Assembly: GCA_950106755.1 (NCBI GenBank)
Contig: OX467084.1
Span: 186,001 to 250,000 of the forward strand
Length of the DNA: 64,000 nt
From: Climacium dendroides
Taxonomy: Eukaryota > Streptophyta > Bryopsida > Hypnales > Climaciaceae
Direction of reading: 5' to 3'
A model generated the notes under the pieces. It did no database searches. It worked only from the letters and a program-made list of their open reading frames with translations, and was not told the DNA's origin. The position numbers and the translations under genes were made by a program. The number at the start of each line of letters is the position of its first letter. The first letter of the stretch is position 1. Positions 1-10,032 of the stretch are shown piece after piece.

Positions 1-900
1 ACTTGAGGTACGAATTCGTTGGCAAGGAAAAAATATTGCGATTTTACATCGGTGACAGCACTTGGATTGCCACCAAGGTGTTGAAGATCATTGGAGTGAA
101 TTTGAAGGAGGTCCGTGTGGAGGTGTTGAAGATCATCGATTGAACAAAGCATCTTGTTGGCTGTTGAGATCCCTTCACTCCCCGAGCAAAGCGTGTCCTG
201 GAGCGTTTGTTGGAAGAAGTCCGGAAACTTGGTAAGTGCATCTACTTTCGGATTTGGGGTTTAGGGTGGTTGGATTCTGCAATTTTAAAAAATTCGACTA
301 GGAGAGAGGTTTAGGATTTAGCTCACTGCTCAGCAATCATCCTACAGCTGTACTGCGCCATTGCTACAGGGCACCCTACCGTGCCTACACCATTGTAGCC
401 TAGCCTTCCTGTCTTTGTCTCCATATCGTTTCTCTGACTCTGCTTGCTGCAACTTACAGGGTTCTTTCGCCATTGCCAAAGCTACTCTCAAATCTTCAGG
501 ATTGCATGCCGTTTGTTATACTCCATTCTCGGCCTTCTCGCTCACAGTGGGCTTGGTTTGGCTTGGCTTTCACGTTTTCTACTCTGTTATTCCGAAAGGT
601 GGTGCTCTCGGATTCTTGGACTAGGGTTTTCATGGAAGGAATTACCCTTTACCTCTACCCTGCGTGCAAAGGGATCCGCCATCCCTTCGCAGGTGCGCTC
701 AAGGCCTTCCTCTCCTAATCAATCGCCCGTTTTTGTTTTCTTGGAATTCATGCGATGCTGAGAGTAAGTTGGTGTTCCCGATTCTGGTCATTGTCGTACA
801 AGCAGTTAGCCATAAGTATCCTTGCAACGACAAATTGTTGCAAGATGACATGAATCACCGTTGCAGGGAACTCTAGTATGATATCGGTTGAATTAGAAGT
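1..900. other. No gene recognised; unassigned sequence
   Basis: Only short, overlapping open frames are present and none resembles a known protein. Positions 60-150 contain a short imperfect repetition of a GTGTTGAAGATCAT motif. Positions 300-720 are somewhat richer in C and T than the surroundings and could be an untranslated leader or a gene fragment, but nothing in the sequence proves it. Confidence 0.3.
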
Positions 901-1720
901 ATCCGGATCGTAACTACACTCTTAATCCCCTTCTTGTTATGTCCTCACCTCATTCCGGAAACTTAGTACTTTCCGGATTTCGTTCTGGATCCGGATCACC
1001 TCCAATCAATTTACAGATTTTCCAAGAAAATTCTACAATTCCTTAAAATGAATTTTTAATGTGAATTTCTCTCCAAGGTCTGTATTTGAGGCTCATTTCC
1101 AGAAGCCTTCAACACTATGGGAAGTCAAAATTGCAATGGGTATCTTTGCACATAATCTTCAATAAAAAAATCATAGTTATTCATTTTTCAGATCGAATTT
1201 TTGAACCTAAAACTAAACTTCAAAAAGAGTTATCCAAAAGTATAGGCTACTAAAAATAGCAATTTGGTTGGATTTTATTTAACTTCAAACTTTTCAAAAC
1301 ACCAGAATCTGGTGCTTTGGGCAGTTAGGGGTTTAAAATGAAGGAATAGAACACCCAATGCCATTTTTTCCTGTCCTTTGTCCACGCCCTGAACTGCACC
1401 CTCACGTCCATGCCCACCATTTCTCGTCCGTGCCCTGAACAACATCCACGCCCCTTTTCCCGTCTGTGCACGTGAACTACGTCCACGCCCTATGTCGTTT
1501 GCGTCCCCGCCCACACCTTATTTCCGCCCCAACTCTCTTCCGTCTATGCCCCACCCTCCATACTGGCATCCAAGTGTCGTTGAATTTTCTTGTAATCCAA
1601 ATTTTTTCCATTCACAGAAAGTCAATTGCCCGTTGACCACTTCGGACACTTCGAACGGACGTCATTCCTATCAGACGGATTGACGGACCGTCCATCCGTC
1701 CGTTCAATGTAACAACCTAG
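900..1720. repeat. CCGGAT cluster and C-rich GTCCACGCCC-like minisatellite
   Basis: Positions 905-1010 carry several CCGGAT/TCCGGA motifs like those in the relics at 4.2-7.4, 52.1-53.2 and 60.9-61.7 kb, so this is probably another fragment of that family. Positions 1375-1560 are an imperfect short tandem array built on GTCCACGCCC / CGTCCATGCCC. It is followed at 1650-1710 by GTCC/GGAC-rich inverted motifs. No coding potential is apparent. Confidence 0.45.
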
Positions 1721-2790
1721 GAGAAGGTACATTATGCTTTTGCTTTGTTGTTGCCAGTTTGGATTCATGATATTGTGTTTTTATGGTTTTGGGGGTAGAA
1801 CTTTTCTGAATAATACCACATTACATCCTCAGTTAGCCAATTTCTCGATTGTAACTAGCTATGCATTTCTTACCTTTTTTTTAATAGGAATCAGTTCATA
1901 CTATAGCTCGTGAGGGATCATCAAAGAGCGTCCATCGTGCATTGAGGGTTGAGGTGGTGGAAAAGTGCGTCAATGTCATCCTAGACTTCAATGGAATTCT
2001 TTGTGTGACCAAAAATTGGAAGTCAAAAGGGTCCATCAGGCAGTTCAACGACTACTTTTAGCTACACTTAGCTACAGTTGCCACGATTGTAGGGCCGAAG
2101 GTGGTGTATGTCCAGCCAAAGTGCTCATTTTTTTTAACAGAGTTACAAAAAATAGCATACGTTTTAGTATGGAGCTCCATGAAGAAAACCACTACAGAAG
2201 AAATTTCCAAATATCTATTCCACGATGGAAAAATGCTCGTCCACATTCTTGGGCAAGATTCCTACAAGACGATTAAGTGTTGGAATAGAGCCGGGTGGCT
2301 GACTTCTTACAAAGAGCCAGGAATTAATAAGGAATTGTTCCTTAAGAATCTAGAGTTGCTCTTCTCTGGCTTCTATACCAAAGTGAAACTTTGTCAACTT
2401 TAGAAAATAAAACAAAGTTAGATACAACTGGTAGTTGGATCACAATCCAATTCAAACTAGTTGCTGCAATAAATATAGTTCCCACTACTTTATTATTTTG
2501 TACAAAAACACATTTGATCCAACCATAGTTATCAAATTTTTGGTTTGTCAAGTTGAAAGATTATTTTTATCAAAGAAATTCTTATTTTTCAAGATTGTAT
2601 GTGTAGTTGCAGAGATAAAGAGTGCATCACAAGACTCTTCAGTGAAAGTATCTTCAACAATATGAGTTTCAAAGTCTTTAACTTTATAAGTTTCGAAGCC
2701 TTCAATTTTAAATAGATCTATAGATACATTTATGGTGTAAGCTTTTTAAGTTTGAACTATGAACTTTTTGTTTTTTTGAAACATCTTTAT
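1720..2790. other. Unassigned sequence with a 100-codon open frame of unknown meaning
   Basis: The longest plus-strand frame runs 2101-2403 and would encode a Lys/Leu-rich peptide with no motif I recognise. It has no upstream exon, regulatory signal or family match, and opposite-strand frames of similar length exist over 2058-2551. It lies next to a copia gag remnant on the other strand and may be part of a decayed element. Confidence 0.2.
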
Positions 2791-3600
2791 AAAATATTCA
2801 AATGTTTGGCAAGTGATTCACTTTGCCACATTTGTGGCAAGAACACATCTCAGACGGACGCTTACCATAAGTATTAGAAGAAGAAATAGTATTCTTCTTT
2901 TGTACTTGTTGATTATTACGACTATGGTTATGAGGATGTTTATAACATTTTTTTGTATGTTTATATACCTTAAGTTTAATATTAAAACCCTTGACAACAT
3001 GGAATTTAGAAATCATAAGTCCAATTGGACAGGCCTCTACATTATGCAGAAGAAGTTTGTTTTGCTTTTTAGTAAGATGTAACAGAGATATGAGATTTGA
3101 GTGTTTCCCAAATTTCATATTGTGGTATTATTGTATAAGTATAACAAAAATTGGTGGAAATGTTGAGAGAGTTTTCTCAATCATTTCCTTCTCGGTAATG
3201 GTTTGACCATACAACTTTAGTTGTAATATTATGCAGTATAATTCATTGTCAAAAGAAATAAGTGATGGAGAATTCAACACTCATAAATAAGTTCAATCAT
3301 AAAGGGTCCTATAAAAAAAAGATTTTCTAATGATTAAAGTGAGATTTGAGCTTATGCCAAAGCTCATTTGGATTTTCAAGTTTCAAATATTGATGTTGTA
3401 AAGATGGAACAAGATGGCAATTAAAAAATAAAAAAAGATTTCTAAGAAATAGAGGTGGAAACGGAAATACTTATAATTGACAAACTTTCAAAAGCAATAT
3501 AATCCAATAATTGCTCCACATATATATGTGCTTTTGCAATTTTCACCTATAATAAATAATTAATGCCATTAGCTGTTAGTTGTAGAAAAAGAAGAAGCTG
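2790..3600 (-). mobile_element. Degenerate Ty1/copia gag remnant (UBN2-type) with zinc-knuckle trace
   Basis: Read on the minus strand across frameshifts and stops, this stretch follows the plant copia gag (UBN2 family) order. Near 3390-3330 there is a segment like LENPNELWHKLKSHF. Near 3240-3150 comes LKLYGQTITEKEMIEKTLSTF. The 106-codon frame 3118-2798 follows, with SLLHLTKKQNKLLLHNVEACPIG, a basic Asn/His-rich stretch, and finally CHKCGKVNHLPN, which looks like the first half of a CCHC zinc knuckle. Gag of this type packages element RNA. The frame is broken by several stops and no protease, integrase or reverse transcriptase was seen, so the copy is dead. The family assignment is by eye from conserved gag phrases. 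Confidence 0.7.
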
Positions 3601-3689
3601 AAATCTTGGTGGTTCAATAGTGATAGTAGCCACCGGGATTGTTGTAGAAGTAGCAATTGAAGATGTCAAAGTACTCATGAAAAAAAATG

Positions 3690-3905
3690 ATTTATAAAAA
3701 AAATTTGAAAATTAGAGTTTGAAATGATATAAAAGTTAAAGATAAAGATAAAGTAAAAATAAAGATAAAAACTAAACTAAACCAAACTAAAACTAAAGAT
3801 AAAGATAAAGATAATTATAAAGATAAATAAAAAATAATGATAAATAAAAAATAAAGATAAAGATTTAAATATAAATAAATAAAAAGATTAAAAATTATTT
3901 AAATA
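3690..3905. repeat. A-rich (AAAGAT/AAATAA)n low-complexity tract
   Basis: Imperfect tandem AAAGATA and AAATAAA units with almost no C over about 200 bp. It sits beside the upstream side of the copia gag remnant and has no coding capacity. Confidence 0.7.
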
Positions 3906-4559
3906 TTTAAAAAATGAAAATGAAAAAAAAAATTAAAGAGAAAAGATACACAAGTAAGCAGAGTAGCACGGACGTTGGGACGTTTAGACGGACATCCAGC
4001 GTCAATGTCTGTGAGTTCCTGAACGTCCGGGGACATAGACATTTTGTGGGAGTATGGAAACTCCATTTGGATAGGATTAGAGTAGGAAAGTAGTATGAAC
4101 ATTCATAATTTTTATTTTTTTCGTTAAACAAGAGGGATTTTTAATTCTCTTAGACTATTTTAGAAATAGTCACTTTTTGGATTACTAAAGTATTAGTTAT
4201 CGTTAAGGAAACGGATCCATTCCGGATCCAGAATCCGGATAGGTTGGATCGTAGCCTAGTCCGGCTAGAGAACGCCAAGGAACCGGGATGGTGCGGGGGG
4301 GGGAAACTTGGAACCCCGATAGTATTTAACCCCTACTGCCCTGCTCATTTGTTCATTTTTCTTTTGCGCTTCCCACGCATCGCTTAGAGAGTGAAAGAGT
4401 GGTGAGTTAGAATCCGTGATAGGGAGAGAAAATGAAACTGGAGGGGTAGTGCGTCGGATACTACGGTAGTGCTCATATAACGGCGGAAGCTAATGAGTCC
4501 CAAAAGTATACGGTAGCTTCTTGGATGATAACTCCAAGCATCCCTTCCGACTCTGTCCG

Positions 4560-5370
4560 CCTCAAACTGTTAGAAGAGGACTTGACTACGATGGGCTATC
4601 TAGGGTTTTTACGCAGACCTTGAAATCTACGAAGTGAAGACATGATAGATGAGTTGATTACCGGGATTCCCAATCAGTATCAATTGACAGTGAGGGATCG
4701 TCCGGTTTCCTAGACTCCAGAATTGTGGGCAAACGTGTATTTCGCCTCCCACAAAGGATCCGGACTAGCTGAACAGACAGATAAGTTTGTAGTAGACAGG
4801 TTCCGGAATCCGGCCGATCCGAAGGAGGGATAGAAGGTGAGTGATTGCCGGGATGTTCGAGACCAGCAACTACTGGAATTCTTAGGTCCGATCCTATATC
4901 TGGAAAAGTCCACTCAGATCACAATTATGGTGGCTAATACAATTTTTGGGGCATTGGGAGATAGGGAGAGTCCGGCTCCAAGACCTATTAGTTGGGGGAA
5001 GATTATTCACTCGATAATTGATAAGTTAGTAAGTAACATTGCTAACAAGAAGTCTAGTCCTATTTGCCCGTATCTCTTCCACGTATACCACTAGAAGGAG
5101 ATGCTAGACACACCGGAGGCAATTCTGTACCGGAAGGGAGAGAACCATCTGAAGTATAGGCTTGTATTGAATGTCGAGCCGGCGCAATCCGATTCGAAGG
5201 AAGAGGAGCACAACCAAGAACAGGAGCAGGAACAAGTGTCCCCGATTCATATCGGACAGCACTGGAAAACCACTGATCCGGGTTCTCGAGGGAATTCGGA
5301 ACCGGTACCAGTAGAGCGATCTCGGAACCCAACACCAAGGCCGGATCAGTTCAAAGCAACCATCACCTAG
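4560..5370 (+). pseudogene. Broken gag-like ORF of the CCGGAT family, copy 1
   Basis: One frame reads through four stops (one TGA near 4620, TAGs near 4710, 4830 and 5092) and aligns by eye with the minus-strand frame at 52.1-52.6 kb. Shared landmarks are EDLTTMGYLGF versus EDLASMGCPGF, then LLEFLGPILYLEK versus LLRFLIPILHPEK, then ANTIFG versus GNTIFG. Downstream of these come a PISWGKII segment, an ICPYLFHVYH segment and an acidic Glu/Gln-rich tail. I do not recognise the exact protein family. The arrangement looks like a plant retroelement capsid-type protein. All the stops could come from CAG or CGA by C-to-T change, which fits methylation-driven decay. Confidence 0.5.
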
Positions 5371-5609
5371 CTCCGGAACGTTAAAAAGATCAACGAAAAG
5401 CTAGGGATAGCAATCTGAATGATCTATATTAGTTGGGCCTATCAAACGTGGCGGAAGAAGAGGAGATACTTGAAGCGTTGAATTGGAGGCCGGATCTATA
5501 AGTGGTGCAAGCGTTGTAGAACCAGCTCCTGATGGTGGAGTAGGAACAGGAACAATTTGGGGAACACGCGAAGTAGGCAGAGAAAGAAGTGAGTGACGCC
5601 TAGCAAAAG

Positions 5610-6164
5610 ATGATGGAGGCAACAAATCTGGTCCGGAGCATGAAGGACCTAATTAGCCAACTAGCGGACATGATGACAAGGGCCATGCTTTGGAACAACA
5701 AGTTAGCAATGGAAACTCTTATTTCCGGAACCAAGATTGTCAACATCTTGGTGGACTTTGAGGCCCAGATTGAGACCATGTTGAAGGAGATGCATGAATT
5801 GGTGGGAAATTTTGATCCTCTAGGAGGATTGGATCCGGAGCTTTTCAACGACTTGATAGGTGGGAGTTTTGCTGAGCAAAGAGTGCAGCCGCATCCGTCC
5901 CCTCAGTTAGCCGTTAAAGCCAAACTAGCAGCCAGAATTTCACAAAGGGGTTCTATCGTGACGGGTGTTCCGACTATTCCAAAACTGGATCTGTTGGCCT
6001 CTCTACAAACTACACCAGTAAAAGACGTGATTCCAACTGTGTCCGTTCGCAAGTCAACAGTGATAAACCTCTTTCCGATTTCTTTTGGCTTGGTGTTAGT
6101 AAGATTGGTAGGAGGTGTGAGGAATCCGGACCGGATTGACCCGAAAAGATTCGGTCATATGTAG
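5610..6164 (+). pseudogene. Second open frame of the CCGGAT relic, 184 codons, unrecognised
   Basis: The product is partly helical-looking (LVRSMKDLISQLADMMTRAML and FEAQIETMLKEMHELVGNF regions), followed by a Pro/Ser/Val-rich part and a hydrophobic stretch. It lies 240 bp after the broken gag-like frame in a different frame, and is followed by a Lys/Glu-rich frame at 6191-6451. I cannot name a family. It most likely belongs to the same element, either as the continuation of its polyprotein after frameshifts or as an accessory region. Confidence 0.3.
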
Positions 6165-7619
6165 TAGAAGTCGCCTCCACAACCACCAATATGACGATAT
6201 CCATCCCTTCCGATTTGGTAGACTTCACACTACAACAACGACCAAGCCAAAGGAGACTACTCCAAAACGAGTCCAAGCATGAAGAGGAGTCTAAAGAAAA
6301 GGTGCAAGAGGTAAACCCACAATACAAGCAAGAGGAAGACCTCAACTACCCTCAAACTCGGTCGGCTGCAAAGAATACGCTAGTTCGGAGATCAACAGCT
6401 CCGGCATTGAAGACCAGAACGTCAGCAAAGAAGTCCTGGAAGGGCAAGTGACTAGTGTGTGTGGCAGTTGTAGTTTTAGTTGTTAGGATTTTGGCCGGGT
6501 AGTTATTTCCGAATTCGGGGCTTTTCTAGAGTGTAGGGCTTGGAGTTTGGGTTTTTAGAGATTAGGTTAGATTCACTAGAAATCCTGGGGTGGTTAGTAA
6601 GTAGTCTTCTTGATTTTCAGGTGCTTTTTTGGCTGTTTAGGGCATTGATTTTGGTTTTGGTTTTTAAGGGTGGGCAAGTTAGTTGCCCTCTCATTCTACC
6701 CTAGAGCGTTTTCAATTGTATTTCATTTCCTTCCTTTAATTTGAGCTTTCGGGTGTACATTCTAATTCTATCTGCGTATTGTGTTGGTTGTTTTCTAAAG
6801 TGTTGAACTATTAGAGGGAGACGGATGAAGAGGAATCTAGGTCACTGGCTACATGTTGTGATTGCGAGGGTGTGTTGGTGGTGTGATTCAGATTCGAGAT
6901 TAAGGACCTAAGCATTGTGCCTTTAAATCACCGGAACGAAAATCCGGATTTAGTTAGAGAGTGGTGCGGATGCAAGTCCAGGACCTAGTGCGGTTTTGTG
7001 CGGTTTTGTGCGGAGGTAAGCGACTACCTGAAGAATATCCCCACTCATCCGGAAGGTCTGCTAGCCATAGAATCGATCCGGACCTAAGAGACTACCCTCT
7101 GATTAAATCTAGAAGTCTTCAATTTGTCGTTGTAGTAAGGGAGGGAGAAAATAAAACCTAAGTGATTTGTTGTCCGGATCGGCCATCTGGAAAGTTGTGA
7201 GGACCTTGATCTTTTCCATTCTGCAGCAAATTGAGTACTTGGGTGTTGTTTGTTTTGTTTGTCAAGTTTATTTGGAAATTAAAACCGAAGTGGTGTGTCC
7301 CTACCCCTCGAAAGATCAATAGCAGACCCTTTGAGGGTAAAACAGATACATTGAAAATCAATGTTTAAGAGGAATAATTGGAACCCGGATGAAACTAGAT
7401 CCGGATTGAAATCCGGGTGGTTGTTGGAATCCGAAAAAGAGAGAGAGAAGAATAGATGAAGTGGTCATTAAAAGAATTCGGATACTAAAGTTTTAGAAAA
7501 ACATCTAGGAATTCCCCTGGAACGATAACTCGTGTCAGTTTACCACCTTTTGTAGCAAAAGATACTTACGCCTAGATCACGCATATGACACATTTCACAA
7601 TTTATTCCATCCAGTAGAT

Positions 7620-7858
7620 GAGTAGTCAAGTGGACGAGTGGGCGGACACAACAGACGGGTGGGCCGACAACGTGAACGGGGCGGACAACTAGGTGGACAA
7701 GGCAACAAATGCGCGGATGGAAAGGCGGACAGGGCGGATGGCGTGAATGGTGCAAACGGGTGGGCGGATAACGCAAACGGTGTGGATGGGCGGGCGGACG
7801 GTGCAGACAGTGCGGGGAGACAGTGTAGATGAGGCGGACGAGGCAAATGTGTGGATGG
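7620..7858. repeat. GGCGGAC-type degenerate minisatellite
   Basis: About 240 bp built from short units around GGGCGGACNN and GTGGACGAG, with strong purine bias on the plus strand. Frames on both strands stay open only because the unit lacks stops, so they are not genes. A related 31-bp minisatellite sits in the hAT-type element at 59.6-60.1 kb. Confidence 0.7.
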
Positions 7859-8265
7859 TCCTTTTAAGCCGCAAAAGGCTTCTTTTGGTAATTGCAATAT
7901 CATTTCTTGGATTTTCAGGGCGTGTAATATACCATTGGAAAGCTCTTGCAAATACCTTTCCAATGGTGTATTGCACGTCCCAAAACACCAAAAACTCAAA
8001 TTGCAAATGACAAACAAATTTTCGACCTATTGAATGGGTGGACAAGCAAGTGGACGGGCGGACAGCAGCTAGGCGGACGGCCCTTTCAAGCCACAAAAAG
8101 CTTCTTTTGGCATTTGCGACTTCATTTCTTGGATTTTCAGAGCATGTAATATACCATTGGAAAGCTCTTGTGAATACCTTTCCAATGGTATATTACACGC
8201 CCCAAAACACCAAAAATTCAAGTCGCAAATGACAAACAAAGTTTCGTGCTATTATATGAGCGGTC
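7859..8265. repeat. Tandem pair of fold-back (hairpin) units
   Basis: Two copies of a roughly 180-bp unit begin at about 7861 and 8083 (period about 222 bp) and are separated by GGCGGAC minisatellite. Within each unit the left half is the approximate reverse complement of the right half. For example TACCATTGGAAAGCTC is followed a few bases later by CCTTTCCAATGGT. Each unit could therefore fold into a long hairpin. The two copies differ at scattered positions. Confidence 0.75.
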
Positions 8266-8269
8266 AAAC

Positions 8270-9190
8270 AAGCAAACACATGGATGAGCGGACGATAGCT
8301 CATAATGGTTGCCTTTGTAACATTCAAGGTACCCACCTAACTATCCACTTGAGAACTCCTCATTAATTAAAACATTGGATTCTGAAAGATATAAATGCTT
8401 TTTTAAAGACTTCTTTTCAATGTTGCAAATATAGAATGTAGTATTCATTTATGAAAATGAAATATAAATTATATTTGAACACATTGGAATCCTAAATCCT
8501 AAACCCTAAACCTTAAACCCTAAATCCTACATTTAATATGAAGTTACTAAAAAATTGATGGGATGTGCGAAGTATGTTTAAACTTCAAATTTCTTTAAAT
8601 GTGAATATGAAACTATAATACATATTTAGGCCACAATGAGTTGTTTATTTATGTTTTAAATATGATAAAGGTTGTTTTTCTTCAATTATTATGTGACAAT
8701 TCTAAAAATGTAAAACATGCAATTATAACCTAGAATGTTTTTTATGTTTGTAAAAAAATGCATTGATAGTTTGAATTACTAAGGTATGCTTAATATAAAC
8801 AATTGTATTTTTTTGCTATTCTATCATAAGAATATATAGGATGTTCTTCAAAACATTGTTATTTTTTCATTTGTATTTAATTTAATTACCACCTAATATT
8901 GCATAAGTTTTAATATGTATTATTGTCATCACACACATATGTGATATCTAAATAAAATTTTATGCAATGTTACCATATAATACAAGTTTCTTTAAACTAA
9001 AACAAATTTGTTTGCTTTGTTATTGATTTAGTACAAGGTGTTACCTCAAGAAATGGTTTTTTAACCCCTAAATGCTCAAGGCACCAATCCCAAAATTTTG
9101 AAGTTAAATAAAACTTAATCAAGTTTTTATTTTTAATACTACATATTTTTGAACCCCTAAATGCTATTCAAAATGTTGTTATTTTTTCTC
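8270..9190. other. AT-rich spacer with interstitial telomere-like repeat
   Basis: No gene was seen. Positions 8489-8530 hold about five variants of the plant telomere unit (CCCTAAA, with CCTAAAT and CCTTAAA variants). Two copies of AACCCCTAAATGCT, in direct orientation, lie at about 9063 and 9152. Confidence 0.6.
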
Positions 9191-9197
9191 ATATCTT

Positions 9198-9468
9198 TAT
9201 AAAGGCCATATTCATTATATTGAAACTTTTTGTAGTCTCATTTCTATGTTTGACTCAAAGATAAATTTCTTTATTTCTTTATTAGTGTTTTTTTATAAGT
9301 AATTAATAACACCAACTTTCAAAATTTTATTTTAGAATCACTATTTATTCTTGGTTTCAATTTATAAATGAATTTATAATATTATAAATTTATAAAAAAA
9401 TTTATAATATCTAACATTCTATTTCAAAATTTGTGAAAAATCTCAATACAATGAATATGGCCTTTATA
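9198..9468. mobile_element. Small MITE with near-perfect terminal inverted repeats
   Basis: The 23-bp sequence at 9201-9223 (beginning AAAGGCCATATTCATT) recurs as its reverse complement at 9443-9465 with one mismatch. About 220 bp of AT-rich DNA lies between. The ends are bordered by TATA, which fits a TA-targeting (Stowaway/mariner-like) element, although the exact boundary and target duplication cannot be fixed. There is no coding capacity. Confidence 0.6.
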
Positions 9469-9469
9469 C

Positions 9470-10030
9470 AAAGTCATTTGTACATGCATTAGTTCTTATT
9501 GTTATTACATAAAGTTTGCAGACAAATAAATTGAAGACTACCAAGGTCAAATTTTTGTTGCTACTGTATGTACAATAAGAATTTCTTATACAATTTTGGA
9601 GGTTGAAGACAACTACAACAGGAGGCAACCTCATTTCCATTTGGCAATCAGTGGCTATAAAGACAATTAGCCTATGATAGTCATGCCCACACCACTTCCT
9701 AATACCTTCAATGAGTGTACGAATACATAAGTTGTTGGTAACAGAGGTCAGTATGAGAAATACGATCGGGACCCTTTAACAGTTTGTGTCCTCTACCTTA
9801 ATCCATATTTCGTTTCAAATGAACGCAATGAATGATGGCAATTGCAAAAAATAACCTCACTTTCGGGCAAGTTTCGCACTAACGATTTTCGAGCCTTAGA
9901 GGCTATCAAGTTTGCAATGCCTGGATAATGACTACGGTCTACTCTGGCAGAAGATACAACATTTCACACAAATCTTAAATTCCCTGGTAACTGTCACACT
10001 TTTACCATATTTACAAGTGCATCCAAAATG
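9470..10030. other. 3' flank of the YiiX-like gene; nothing else seen
   Basis: Non-coding, AT-rich in the first half. The part near 9,870-10,030 may be the 3' untranslated region of the minus-strand gene that ends at 10033. No repeat or RNA gene was recognised. Confidence 0.3.
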
Positions 10031-10032
10031 AT

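Larger units (their letters stand above)
4200..7450 (+). mobile_element. CCGGAT-rich retroelement-like relic, copy 1 (plus orientation)
   Basis: A 3.2-kb block with higher GC than its flanks and very many CCGGAT/ATCCGG motifs. It contains a broken gag-like reading frame (about 4560-5370), a second frame at 5610-6164 and a third at 6191-6451. A homologous gag-like segment lies at 52.1-52.6 kb on the other strand. The 3' part (around 7300-7345) matches sequence near 61.29-61.35 kb in inverted orientation. This makes it a dispersed, decayed family. I could not identify long terminal repeats, reverse transcriptase or integrase, so the class is inferred from the gag-like organisation. Confidence 0.55.

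Noticed and set aside
2101..2403. 100-codon plus-strand ORF as a possible gene
   Set aside because: No motif, no splice context and equally long antisense frames; left as unassigned.
5060..5848. Minus-strand ORFs over the gag-like relic
   Set aside because: The plus-strand frame has a homologous partner at 52 kb; the minus frames do not.
7595..8096. Long overlapping ORFs on both strands (up to 140 codons)
   Set aside because: They are produced by the GGCGGAC minisatellite and fold-back repeats, which happen to lack stops.
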